From assembly GCA_963761755.1 (NCBI GenBank), contig CAVXIC010000013.1, positions 682,001-746,000 on the forward strand: a stretch of DNA of 64,000 nt, given 5' to 3'. The stretch is from CAJXVA01 sp963761755. GTDB lineage: Bacteria > Myxococcota_A > Polyangia > Nannocystales > Nannocystaceae. The position numbers and the translations under genes are program-made. Below are positions 1-8,078 of the stretch, piece after piece. Each line of letters opens with the position of its first letter. Position 1 is the first letter of the stretch. The notes beneath the pieces were generated by a model. That model did not search any database. It was not told where the DNA came from and saw only the letters and a program-made list of their open reading frames with translations.

Positions 1-685
1 GCCCGAGCAGCAGCTCACCGTAGTGAGCGCGCTCTCCATCGTTGCCGCTGCCCTCGATGATGTGACGCCCATCGAGTCGAAGCGCGACCCACTCGTTGAC
101 GTGCGCCTTGATGCCAGGGCCCCAGTGGAAGACGCCTTCCGACGCCTGCAGGAGCGGATCGTTGGAGCGAATGCCCAAGATGCCGCCGCCGACGACCAGC
201 GTCGGGGTGATGCGATACGGAAGCTGGCCGACGACGTGTCCGCGAAAGGTCCAGAACGAACCGTTGGAGTCGCGTAGCGGAGCGCGCGTTGGCATCCCGC
301 TGCCCTCGATGCCAACGCCGACCCACTTGAGCGGGAAGTACGTGGCCCGTCCCCCGATGTCGGCGTTGGTCTTGTTGAGGAATGGCTGCGTGTCGACGCC
401 CTGGTCGAACATGCCGTGGTTGTCGGCTCGAAAGAACAGCCCACCGTACACCCCGAGGTCGAGCTCGTTGTTCTCGGGAACCCAGCGCCGAATCCACGGT
501 TTCTCCTGCTCGGCGAGCACCTCCTCGCTCTTGCCCCCCGTCTTGCTGCGCTTGGCCTTTGCGCCTCCACCGGACAGCTCCACGCTGCCCTCGGCGGACG
601 GAGCGGCCATCGCCACCGCCGGGAGAACGGCAACAGAGGTGACGGTACACAGCGCGGTGGGAAGCAGCGTTCGCAGGGCGGTCAT
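1..685 (-). CDS. Outer-membrane beta-barrel protein, N-terminal part (runs off the window)
   Basis: An open frame starts at ATG 685 and runs off the left edge, giving about 228 codons without a stop. Residues 1-27 form a signal peptide ending AVAMA. A short Gly/Lys-rich spacer follows, then alternating aromatic/Gly strands (LDLGVYGGLFF, IGGRATYFPLKWVGVGIEG, RGHVVGQLPYRI, LVVGGGILGI) typical of an eight-stranded OmpA-like barrel. In myxobacteria such barrels are usually followed by thrombospondin-type repeats and an OmpA peptidoglycan-binding domain, but that part would lie outside the window. Competing frames here have poor composition. The barrel assignment is by pattern and the full architecture is unknown. 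Confidence 0.7.
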   Translation of the reverse strand, partial: MTALRTLLPTALCTVTSVAVLPAVAMAAPSAEGSVELSGGGAKAKRSKTGGKSEEVLAEQEKPWIRRWVPENNELDLGVYGGLFFRADNHGMFDQGVDTQPFLNKTNADIGGRATYFPLKWVGVGIEGSGMPTRAPLRDSNGSFWTFRGHVVGQLPYRITPTLVVGGGILGIRSNDPLLQASEGVFHWGPGIKAHVNEWVALRLDGRHIIEGSGNDGERAHYGELLLG

Positions 686-831
686 GGCGGGTGCGGTCCA
701 AGGTCCTCGAAGGACCGTGCAAGTCGCGGACCGCCGAAGTGTACGCATCGCAGAGCTGCGCACCAAATCTCGATGCAATCGGCGGCGTCGTTGGGGCAGA
801 TTGGGACGCCTCGACGTCGGACCTGGCCTCT

Positions 832-2211
832 TCAGTCCGCCAGCGGCTCGTGCGTGAGGTGTTCGTACATGTCGTCCGCGGAGACGCCTTGGGCTCGAGC
901 GGCCTCGACCCGCTCGAGCTCCTCCTCGATCAACAGAAGGAAGTGAATCTCTGGGTAGGCGCCTTCGAGTGGTCGCCCGTTGATGAAGTAGGCGGGCGTC
1001 CCGTTGACGCCCAGCGCCATCGACAGCGCGAGGTCGGACTCGACCCGCGCCTCCGCCCATTTGGCCGCGGTATCGTTCTCGAAGGCCTGCATGTCGAGCC
1101 CGAGATCCTGGGCGATCGCGCGCAGGTCGCTGGGGACGAACTCGGGACCGAACGCGTACACGGCGTCATGGAACTCCCAGAACTTGCCCTGGGCCTGGGC
1201 GGCCACGGCAGCGCGCGCCGCTGCGTCGGCGTGGGGGTGAAAGGGCAGGGGCTTGTGCTTGTGCACCACCCGGAGCTTGTCTCCGTAGTGCGCCTCGACC
1301 CTCTGCAGGATGTCGTGCCCCTTGGCGCAGAACGGACAGGCGAAGTCGCCGAAGCTGACGACGGTGATCGGCGCGGTCTGGGGTCCTTTCGCGGGTGACT
1401 CGCCGATCGGCACCGCATAGACGGCGTCGGGGTCGAGTCCGCGACGGCCTCCGCGGTACTCGACCGCTTCGTAGCCGCCGCGCAGCGTCTGGGTGTAGAG
1501 CTGGTCATCGGGAACGCCGGCGGCGCGGAGGTCCTGCGCGTAGCGAAGCTCCTCGCCGATCATGCGGTCGAACTCGGACAGCGGTTTGGCGCCGGAGATC
1601 TTGCGACCGTTGACGAAGAAGGTGGGGGTGGAGGAGACGCCGAGCCGCCGCGCTTGCCGAGCATCGCGGCGGACCTCCGGCCCGTACTCGAGGGCGTCGA
1701 GGTCTCGCACCATCGCCTCCACGTCCATCTCCACGTGCTTGGCGTAGGAAAGGATCACGCCCGGGTCGAGCTGGCGACCCGAGAAGAGCAGGTCGTGAAA
1801 CTCCCAGAACTTGCCCTGCGCCTGAGCGGACCGAGCGGCCATCGCAGCGAGCAGCGCGTTGGCGTGGTTGTCGAGCGGGAGCGCCTTGTAGGCGATGCGG
1901 ACCTGGTCCGGATAGATCTCCCGAAGCCGTTTGAGGGTCTCGAGGCCCTGCGCGCAGAACGGACACTCGAAGTCGCTGAACATCACGACCGTGACCGGAG
2001 CCGCGGCAGGGCCGAGCGTGGGTGCGTCGCGAAGCTCCACGACGAAGCGCTCGACGTCACCGTCCTTCCGGGCGGCCGCGATGGCCTCGGGGTCGATCGC
2101 CGTGGACGAGGTGCCGGGAGCGGACGGCTGGGGCCCCCCGGGCGCCTTGGTGCACGCCAGCAGCAGGCACGCCGCGAGCGATGCCGAGCGAATCAGAGGT
2201 CGCAGAGCCAT
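832..2211 (-). CDS. Lipoprotein with two tandem DsbA-like thioredoxin domains
   Basis: This is a 459-residue lipoprotein with lipobox LLLAC (Cys20). Two complete thioredoxin-fold DsbA modules follow, each with a CPFC active site (residues 83-86 and 292-295) and a cis-Pro loop (STPTFFVNGR near 194, GTPAYFINGR near the C terminus). The modules share the FWEFHD segment, so they look like an internal duplication. Proteins of this type oxidise or reduce cysteines in the periplasm; direction cannot be told from sequence. Cys-rich exported proteins elsewhere in the window would be plausible substrates. It is divergent from the ABC ATPase gene with a 112-bp gap. Confidence 0.9.
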   Translation of the reverse strand: MALRPLIRSASLAACLLLACTKAPGGPQPSAPGTSSTAIDPEAIAAARKDGDVERFVVELRDAPTLGPAAAPVTVVMFSDFECPFCAQGLETLKRLREIYPDQVRIAYKALPLDNHANALLAAMAARSAQAQGKFWEFHDLLFSGRQLDPGVILSYAKHVEMDVEAMVRDLDALEYGPEVRRDARQARRLGVSSTPTFFVNGRKISGAKPLSEFDRMIGEELRYAQDLRAAGVPDDQLYTQTLRGGYEAVEYRGGRRGLDPDAVYAVPIGESPAKGPQTAPITVVSFGDFACPFCAKGHDILQRVEAHYGDKLRVVHKHKPLPFHPHADAAARAAVAAQAQGKFWEFHDAVYAFGPEFVPSDLRAIAQDLGLDMQAFENDTAAKWAEARVESDLALSMALGVNGTPAYFINGRPLEGAYPEIHFLLLIEEELERVEAARAQGVSADDMYEHLTHEPLAD

Positions 2212-2323
2212 GAAGCCCCTTTGTAACGCTACTCTTGGGTCGGTTGCTACGTTGTGGAGGTCGATCTGCTCCGTCTGGAACCGAAACAGCGCGTCGTGCG
2301 TCTGAGAGTCGAGGGAAGCCGCC

Positions 2324-3304
2324 TTGGAACGAGTTCAATGCCGAAGTATCCGCCACTCCTACGATGGCGTTCGAGACGCCGTCGGAGGGCTCGACCTGGA
2401 GATCAAGCGCGGGGAGGTGCTCGCGCTCATCGGGCCCAACGGGGCTGGGAAGAGCACGACGCTGCGCATCCTCGCTACGCTTCAGCGACCCGACGAAGGG
2501 TCGGTCACCTGGGATGGGGCCGACGCTTGGGAGGAGCGGTACGCGCTTCGGCAGAAGATTGGGTTCCTCGGCGACGGGACGGCGCTGTACCCGAGCATGA
2601 CCGCCGCAGGCTACTTGCGCTTCTTCGCCGAGTGCTACGGGCTGAGCGATGGCGACGCCATCGGGCGCGTGGCCGAGGTGCTGTCGCTGTTCGACCTGTC
2701 GACCAAGGCGGGCGCGGCGATCAGCGATCTGTCCAAAGGGATGCGTCAGCGCCTGGCGATCGCGCGCACGATGATTCATGACCCCGAGTTGCTGCTGCTC
2801 GACGAGCCGGCCGACGGCCTCGACCCGCTCGCGCGTCGCCAGCTCCGTGACGTGTTGCGCAAGGTGGCCGACCGCGGGGTGGGAATCGTCGTCAGCTCCC
2901 ACATCCTGCGCGAACTCGATCGCTTCGTCGATACGGTCGCGCTCATTCAAAAGGGCAAGCTCGAAGTTCACGGCGGCGTCGAAGAGGTCATCGCCAACTA
3001 CGACGTCGGTCGTCGGCTCCACCACGTCGAGGTCACCCGCGGCCTGGCCACCGCGGTCGAGGTCTTGCGCAAGCACGAGGGGCTGGTCGAGTCGGTCGAG
3101 CCCCTGCACAAGGACGAGGAGCCCTTCGACCCTCAAAGCAGCGAGCGTGGTCGAATCAAGGTCCGCATTCACGGCGAGGAGCAGCGAGCCGCGATGCTGC
3201 TCAGGGAACTCGTGCTCGCCGACGTCGAGGTGATCTCGATGTCCAAGGTCCGCAGCGACCTCGAGGACGTCTACCAGAGCATCGGCCGCGACGAGGTCAG
3301 CTGA
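2324..3304 (+). CDS. ABC transporter ATP-binding protein
   Basis: A 326-residue ATPase subunit with Walker A GPNGAGKST (37-45), signature LSKGM (136-140), Walker B LLLLDEPADGLD (157-168) and an H-loop SSH. The roughly 100-residue C-terminal extension is usual for ABC-2/drug-export ATPases (Ccm/Nat type). The start is TTG: an in-frame TGA at 2303 excludes anything further upstream, and GAGG lies just upstream. No permease gene is adjacent, so the partner must be encoded elsewhere; substrate unknown. A hairpin follows the stop. Confidence 0.9.
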   Translation: MERVQCRSIRHSYDGVRDAVGGLDLEIKRGEVLALIGPNGAGKSTTLRILATLQRPDEGSVTWDGADAWEERYALRQKIGFLGDGTALYPSMTAAGYLRFFAECYGLSDGDAIGRVAEVLSLFDLSTKAGAAISDLSKGMRQRLAIARTMIHDPELLLLDEPADGLDPLARRQLRDVLRKVADRGVGIVVSSHILRELDRFVDTVALIQKGKLEVHGGVEEVIANYDVGRRLHHVEVTRGLATAVEVLRKHEGLVESVEPLHKDEEPFDPQSSERGRIKVRIHGEEQRAAMLLRELVLADVEVISMSKVRSDLEDVYQSIGRDEVS

Positions 3305-3317
3305 GGTCGTCACGCGT

Positions 3318-3337
3318 GCTGAGCGGCAGCGCTCAGC
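3318..3337 (+). terminator. Hairpin after the ABC ATPase gene
   Basis: GCTGAGC (3318-3324) and GCTCAGC (3331-3337) form a perfect 7-bp stem around a 6-nt loop, 14 nt after the stop codon. There is no U-tract, so this may be a transcript-end stabiliser rather than a classical intrinsic terminator. Confidence 0.4.
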
Positions 3338-3449
3338 GTGTCCGCAGTCGCCCATCCATACGGCGCGCCAGGCCACGCGCCCACTGGGCCAAAGACCCTT
3401 AGCACGCCCTTACGAGCTCTTGGGGCATTTCGAGCGTGGGTGGTGACCG

Positions 3450-3466
3450 TTGGCACGACCCTTGCT
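3450..3466 (+). promoter_or_regulatory. Sigma-54 (-24/-12) promoter
   Basis: TTGGCACGACCCTTGCT matches the sigma-54 consensus yTGGCACGrNNNTTGCw at every specified base, with GG at 3452-3453 and GC at 3464-3465 (correct 12-nt register). The predicted start of transcription is about 3477, two bases before the ATG of the DUF1328 gene, so the transcript would be essentially leaderless. An enhancer-binding activator is required; none is adjacent. Confidence 0.75.
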
Positions 3467-3478
3467 CAAGTACTCAGC

Positions 3479-3637
3479 ATGCTCCGTGCAGCCATCATCA
3501 TGTTCGTCCTCGCCATCGTCGCCGCCGTCTTCGGGTTCGGAGGCATCGCAGCGAGCGCAGCTGGGTTCGCGAAGATCGCGTTCGTCATCTTCCTGGTCCT
3601 GGCGCTGCTGGGCTTCGTCCGTAGCTCCATGAAGTAG
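3479..3637 (+). CDS. DUF1328 (YtjA-like) small membrane protein
   Basis: A 52-residue protein with two transmembrane helices flanking the family motif FGFGGIAASAAGFAKI, very close to the DUF1328/YtjA family (LGFGG..GTAAG.AKI). A longer frame opens at 3338, but the family begins at the MLRAAI segment, so ATG 3479 is chosen. No ribosome binding site is visible, in keeping with the sigma-54 promoter only 12 nt upstream. YtjA-type proteins are envelope proteins of unknown role, often stress-linked. Probably cotranscribed with the next small membrane gene. Confidence 0.8.
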   Translation: MLRAAIIMFVLAIVAAVFGFGGIAASAAGFAKIAFVIFLVLALLGFVRSSMK

Positions 3638-3662
3638 TGGCACCGACCTCAAGGCCAAACCC

Positions 3663-3881
3663 ATGAAGACCGCCACTTCCATGAAGAACGCAACGACGGC
3701 CGTCCTCGACGGTCCTCTCAAGATAGTCTTGACGCTCGCCGTCTGCAGCCTTGGCCTTGGGCTGCTGGCGTACGTGCCGACGTGGCATGGATCGAATCGG
3801 TCCCTGCTTCGCATCGCATTTTGGGCAGTCGCGGGTCTGAGCGTGATCCTCATTCCTCTGTCCGTCCGACCGAAGAAATAG
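3663..3881 (+). CDS. Small two-helix membrane protein
   Basis: A 72-residue protein with two hydrophobic segments (IVLTLAVCSLGLGLLAYV and FWAVAGLSVILIPLSV), short basic ends and a final VRPKK. It lies 25 bp after the DUF1328 gene on the same strand, so the two are likely one sigma-54-dependent transcript. No family recognised. An inner-membrane location is inferred from the helices only. Confidence 0.55.
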   Translation: MKTATSMKNATTAVLDGPLKIVLTLAVCSLGLGLLAYVPTWHGSNRSLLRIAFWAVAGLSVILIPLSVRPKK

Positions 3882-3948
3882 AGCCGCGGGGCGGCGCTTC
3901 GCCGATTCACCGATTGCAGTTCCGCCCAGCATTGACTAGGGAGGTGCC

Positions 3949-5481
3949 ATGGACGCCTGGGAAGAGTCGTCGATCGAAAGCGCCGTCGTGGCAGGCGTCG
4001 CGACCGAAGGCCGCCTGCAAGTTTGGGTTCGTGGGCACTCGGCCGGACCCCACCATCTCCGCGCATACTGTGCTGGAGAGCTCGTGGCGCAGCGTGACGT
4101 CGAGCTCTCCGAGGAGCGGGACCACACCGCCGTCGTGATCCTGGAGGTCCCCGACCGGGCTGGGTCCGCTCTCGACCTGCACCTGTGCGTCCGCGGAGAC
4201 ATCGTCGCACGAGGCCGCGGCAAGCTGAGCCCGGGGCGTGACGCCAGGGCTGGGCAGCGCTTCACCTTCGCCGTGGCGTCGTGCCACCAGCCATTTACCG
4301 AGGAGGGGGCAGCGCATCCTGGCTCGGCATCGATGCTTCGCGCTGCGCGTGCGCAGTTCGAGGCCGATGACGTCGCGTTCGCCCTGTTGATGGGCGACCA
4401 GCTGTACACGGACGCGCCGGCGACCCGATCGCTGTTCGATGCCGAGTACTTCGCATCCTTGGGGGAAGGCGACGACGTCTTGGAGTGCAGCGCTTCGGTC
4501 GTTCGCCGGATCTTTCACCGTCGCTACCGACGCTTCCTGGGCGCGGAAGGCTTTGCGCAGCTGCTCGCTTCGATCGGGACGATTCCGATGCCCGACGATC
4601 ACGAGTTCATCGACAACTTTGGAACCCACCCCGACCACGACACAGAGCGATGGGCTGCGTTCAAAGAGGGGGCACTGCGAGCCTATGGTGACTATCAGGG
4701 AGCGCGGGCGAGTCTGGCCTCCACGGGGGATGGGACGCTCGACTACGGCTTCACGTGGGGCCCACTGGCGGTCTACGGCCTCGACATTCGCAGCAACCGC
4801 GCGACTACGGACGGGAAGACCCGCGCCTACCTTCCGTCGCAGCTCGATGCGCTCGCTGCCTTCCTGCAATCCACTGCTTCGATGCCCGTCTTGGCGCTCA
4901 TGACGTCCATCCCCCTGGTGTACGCCGAGCCCAGCCTCGTCGAGACGCTGGCCAGCGCGCTGCCCAAGGGGTCCGATCTTCACGAGCGATGGTCGCACTC
5001 CTCGTGCATCGAGGCCCGAGACGCAGTCTTGGGCCTGCTCCTCGACCACTCCAAGCGCAACCCGCAGCAAAAGGTCGTGCTGCTCGGGGGAGATGTCCAC
5101 GCCGGGTCGGCGTACGAGATCGACTTCCCATACTGCGGCGTGCAGATGCTTCAGTTGACCTCCAGCCCCCTGAGCAACGAGGAAGGTTGGTTGAACGCTC
5201 GGGCCGGCGAGCTGGCTGCCCGCGTCGTGTCTTCGATCGAGCTCGGAGACGGTCGAAGCGGGAGCGTCACGGCGCTTCGCGGACGCGGAGCCAACGCAGA
5301 TCAGAACCCGTTCGGCGGGCTAAACCTGGGGCTCGTCGACATCAGCACCGACGCTGAAGGCACCGCCACCGTCGGGTTTCGATTGGTCAGCCACGACGGC
5401 GCCGGAGCGCCCAAGACCGTGTTCGACACCGGGCCGATCGGTCGCCGGGCGGCTCCGGACCGCGCGTTGCTGCGGGAGTAG
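3949..5481 (+). CDS. PhoD-like metallophosphatase
   Basis: A 510-residue protein of the alkaline phosphatase D family. It has an N-terminal beta-sandwich (GRLQVWVRG), then the metallophosphatase core with metal-ligand motifs ASCHQ, MGDQLYTD, PDDHEFIDNFG, and the C-terminal GGDVHAGSAYEID. The family hydrolyses phosphomono- or diesters using Ca/Fe or related metals. No signal peptide is evident, so this copy may be cytoplasmic. A good ribosome site (AGGGAGG) precedes ATG 3949. Substrate not deducible. Confidence 0.85.
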   Translation: MDAWEESSIESAVVAGVATEGRLQVWVRGHSAGPHHLRAYCAGELVAQRDVELSEERDHTAVVILEVPDRAGSALDLHLCVRGDIVARGRGKLSPGRDARAGQRFTFAVASCHQPFTEEGAAHPGSASMLRAARAQFEADDVAFALLMGDQLYTDAPATRSLFDAEYFASLGEGDDVLECSASVVRRIFHRRYRRFLGAEGFAQLLASIGTIPMPDDHEFIDNFGTHPDHDTERWAAFKEGALRAYGDYQGARASLASTGDGTLDYGFTWGPLAVYGLDIRSNRATTDGKTRAYLPSQLDALAAFLQSTASMPVLALMTSIPLVYAEPSLVETLASALPKGSDLHERWSHSSCIEARDAVLGLLLDHSKRNPQQKVVLLGGDVHAGSAYEIDFPYCGVQMLQLTSSPLSNEEGWLNARAGELAARVVSSIELGDGRSGSVTALRGRGANADQNPFGGLNLGLVDISTDAEGTATVGFRLVSHDGAGAPKTVFDTGPIGRRAAPDRALLRE

Positions 5482-5509
5482 CGGGTGCGGGGAGTCGTGC
5501 CCGCGTCGA

Positions 5510-6139
5510 CTACTCGTCGAGCTTGACGACCACGCGGCGCTCGTCCTGACTGGCACCGTCCTCTTGAACGAAGTACTCGCCCTTGGAGTAGGTCGTGATG
5601 CGGTCGGCCGCGATCCCGGCTTTGACGAGGTCGTCCTTGACGGCGTTGGCGCGCTCGAGACCCAGCGCGCGGTTGTCCGCGTCGGTGCCTTCTTCATCCG
5701 CGTATCCCGTGATGACGATCGGCCTGCCGGAGAGGGTTTCGTTGTTGAGGCACGTGGAGAGCAGGTCGGCCTTGATGTCTCCGACGAGGCCGACCTTGGC
5801 CGAGTCGGTCGAGAAGTAGACCGTCGGTTTGTTCCATCCGCACGCCTCGCTCAGGGTCGGTTCGACGAAGGGGTCCCGCTCGGTATAGACGGTCTGCTGC
5901 GGTGGCACGGCGGAGGCCGGGGTGTCGGCCGGGTCGGCCACGTCGGCGTCCATGTCCGCATCCATGTCCGCATCCACGTCGGCATCCACGTCGTCCATCG
6001 GGTCCAAAGACGTGGAGTCGCTTGCAGGTTGGGTCGGCTGTGGCTCGTTGGACGCAGCCATCGAGGAGTCTTTGGCGGCGCTCGAGCACGCCGTCAGAAG
6101 AAGCAGTGCGGTCGTCGTCGTGAAGGCGTTGATTCGCAT
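5510..6139 (-). CDS. Pal-like OmpA-family lipoprotein with Asp-rich linker
   Basis: A 209-residue lipoprotein (lipobox LLTAC, Cys18). An Asp-rich linker follows (residues about 50-70) built from repeats of DVDA/DMDA, then an OmpA peptidoglycan-binding domain (about 97-209) with GYADEEGTDADNRALGLERA, the usual TDxxGxxxxNxxLxxxRA pattern. It would anchor the outer membrane to peptidoglycan noncovalently. The DNA of the linker is itself a run of short direct repeats (about 5937-5990). It is not next to tol genes, so it is probably an accessory Pal paralogue. Confidence 0.85.
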   Translation of the reverse strand: MRINAFTTTTALLLLTACSSAAKDSSMAASNEPQPTQPASDSTSLDPMDDVDADVDADMDADMDADVADPADTPASAVPPQQTVYTERDPFVEPTLSEACGWNKPTVYFSTDSAKVGLVGDIKADLLSTCLNNETLSGRPIVITGYADEEGTDADNRALGLERANAVKDDLVKAGIAADRITTYSKGEYFVQEDGASQDERRVVVKLDE

Positions 6140-6251
6140 GCCGGGCGAGTGTGCAGATCACATGCCACGGGGAACGCCCACGTTCTCAGGGAGAATCGGA
6201 CGCTGTGGGTGCGCGCCGACGCACACCCATCGTCGCGATGGGCGCGGACGC

Positions 6252-6803
6252 TCAGCGCGTTCGCCACTTCGGTGTGGGCACGAAGCGTGGGGTCCGGGAC
6301 GCATAGCGCTGCCACCGAGCGCCGAAGCATCGCACGAGCACGGCCTCTTCGGTGACGATTCGGATCGCGAGCAGCGGCAGCTGAACGACCGCCAGGATCA
6401 CGGTGAAGACGCTCAGGGGCGCGGCGAAGAGCAGACCCAGGCTCCACGCGAGCACGCCGAGCTCGGAGGGGTGCCGCAGGCTCCTGTGGATGCCGTGGGT
6501 CACCAGCACCTCGGCGCCGGCTTCGGTCCGGAATTGGTGGCCGAGGTTGCGCATCGCTGCCGCGCGGAGCCAGCCACCGGCGACCACGAGGGATGCACCC
6601 GCGAGGCTCCACGCCATCGAGCTGGCCGTGAGACTCGCAAGGACGCAGGAGGCCAGCAACGAGAGGCTGGAGACGAGGGCGACTCGTCTCAGCGGACGGC
6701 CGGCGATGCATGGAGAGGACGTCGTTCGTGCTGGGGCGGCGGCGGCCTCCAGCGTGACTGCGACGCCGACCGCCGCCAACACGACCAAGGAGCCTGCGCT
6801 CAC
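6252..6803 (-). CDS. Isoprenylcysteine methyltransferase (ICMT)-like membrane protein
   Basis: GTG 6803 gives 183 residues. There are several transmembrane helices, then the ICMT/PEMT-type C-terminal signature: GHQFRTEAG, HGIHRSLRHPSELG, and RIVTEEAVLVRCFG with WQRYASRTPRFVP. Bacterial relatives methylate lipids or unknown substrates using SAM in the inner membrane. The start overlaps the stop of the upstream zinc-ribbon gene by 4 bp (GTGA), so translation is probably coupled. An open frame extends further upstream but is out of character and overlaps that gene. Confidence 0.75.
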   Translation of the reverse strand: MSAGSLVVLAAVGVAVTLEAAAAPARTTSSPCIAGRPLRRVALVSSLSLLASCVLASLTASSMAWSLAGASLVVAGGWLRAAAMRNLGHQFRTEAGAEVLVTHGIHRSLRHPSELGVLAWSLGLLFAAPLSVFTVILAVVQLPLLAIRIVTEEAVLVRCFGARWQRYASRTPRFVPTPKWRTR

Positions 6804-7414
6804 GGCTGGCCGGCCACGTAGGCTTGCACGTGCTGTTCGACGACGTCCCAGGGCACGCCCATGGCCGAACCAGCGCGGTGGATCACCTGATGGTCCTGCG
6901 CCTCGACGTGTCGGGTCGGTGCCAAGGTCGACAGGAGGATGCGCAAGACCAGCGACTTGCCTTCGCCGGAGAGGTCCTGTGTCTGCTGCGCGAAGACGGG
7001 CTCGAGCTGTGCCTGGGCTTGTTGGGCAAAGTGCACGTCTTGATGGATGATCTCTTCGCCCACGAAGTCCTGGGTGAGCTCGCCGAGCGCGGCTCTCAGG
7101 GCCGCGACGTTGGGGGGCTGGTAGCGACCGGCGAACAGCATGGCGAGCACGGCCAGACGCCGAATGCGCTCGAAGGTCTCGGCTTGTTCGGCGACCGGGT
7201 CGTGATGCACAGCGGCCATGTCGAAGGTCCCCGCGCAGGCTTCGCACTCGATGTACTCACCCGCGGTGCCGAGCGGAATCACCGGGATGAAGTAGAGCGT
7301 GAACCAACGTTTGGCCTTGCGGTGCGTGTATGGCTTCTGAGGCCCGCAGCGCGGACAGTTGAACAAGCCCTGTCCGGCCGTCGGGTTGGTCGTGCGGGTG
7401 CCGAAGATGATCAT
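6800..7414 (-). CDS. Zinc-ribbon domain protein with TerB-like region
   Basis: ATG 7414 gives 204 residues. It opens with MIIFGTRTT and a zinc ribbon (CPRC near 20, CEAC near 57) followed by KRWFTLYFIPVIPLG, the hallmark of the zinc_ribbon_15 family. The helical remainder (AVLAMLFAGRYQPPN to the end) resembles TerB-like all-helical domains; that second call is tentative. Role unknown. It is cotranscribed with the ICMT-like gene (4-bp overlap), and its start codon shares the palindrome CATG with the divergent methyltransferase gene. Confidence 0.7.
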   Translation of the reverse strand: MIIFGTRTTNPTAGQGLFNCPRCGPQKPYTHRKAKRWFTLYFIPVIPLGTAGEYIECEACAGTFDMAAVHHDPVAEQAETFERIRRLAVLAMLFAGRYQPPNVAALRAALGELTQDFVGEEIIHQDVHFAQQAQAQLEPVFAQQTQDLSGEGKSLVLRILLSTLAPTRHVEAQDHQVIHRAGSAMGVPWDVVEQHVQAYVAGQP

Positions 7415-8018
7415 GGCGGGCGGCCGAACTGTACCGCAGACTCGTCGGGTGGCCGATGGCGATGCACGGCGCTGGGATGCGAAGTACGCCGGGCGGCCGA
7501 TGCCGCGTCCGCACGCGACGGACGCGCTCGCTTCGGTCTCGGGGTGGCTGCCCGAGCGTGGCGCTGCCCTCGATCTGGCCGGCGGCGACGGCGGGCAGGC
7601 GGTGTGGCTCGCGCAGCGTGGTCTCGACGTGACGCTGTGCGACGTCTCGTCGGTCGCGCTGCAGCGAGCCACCCTGCTCGCCGCGTCGGCCGGAGTCGCA
7701 CTCCAAACCGTCTGCATCGATCTCGAGGAACATGCCCCGCCAGCGGGACCCTGGGACCTCGTGCTCTGCACGAACTACGTGCAGCCGCAGCTGTGGCCCG
7801 CAGTCGCGAGGTCGCTGTCCGCCGGAGGTCGGGCCGTGTGGATCCATCCCACGCTCGAGAACCTGGCTCGCAACGCCAAGCCCAGTCGGCGATTTCTGTT
7901 GGAGTCAGGGCAAGCGCTGGCGGTCTTCGAGGCGGCGGGGTTGACGATCAGCTTCGCGGACGAGTCGTGGGTCGCCGGCCGCCACGTGAGCCGCGTGGTC
8001 GGCTGCCCTCCGGCGTAG
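7413..8018 (+). CDS. Class I SAM-dependent methyltransferase
   Basis: About 201 residues from ATG 7413; ATG 7407 and GTG 7449 are alternatives. Motif I is ALDLAGGDGGQAVWLAQRG and the post-I acidic residue lies in VTLCDVSS, followed by PWDLVLCTNYVQ (motif II) and a GGRAVW strand. The N terminus (ARRWDAKYAG) is like the TehB/YdaC-type small methyltransferases. Substrate unknown. It is divergent from the zinc-ribbon gene with the start codons overlapping, unless GTG 7449 is used. Confidence 0.75.
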   Translation: MAGGRTVPQTRRVADGDARRWDAKYAGRPMPRPHATDALASVSGWLPERGAALDLAGGDGGQAVWLAQRGLDVTLCDVSSVALQRATLLAASAGVALQTVCIDLEEHAPPAGPWDLVLCTNYVQPQLWPAVARSLSAGGRAVWIHPTLENLARNAKPSRRFLLESGQALAVFEAAGLTISFADESWVAGRHVSRVVGCPPA

Positions 8019-8078
8019 CGGTCCCTGCTGCGTATGGCGGGCCGAGGCATCGAGGGTGAACGCGAGGGTGAACGGAGC

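Noticed and set aside
15..722. Long minus-strand frame (Arg-rich, 235 codons) over the first gene
   Set aside because: It is a shadow of the barrel gene that runs off the left edge in another frame; its composition is Arg/His/Gln-rich with no recognisable domain.
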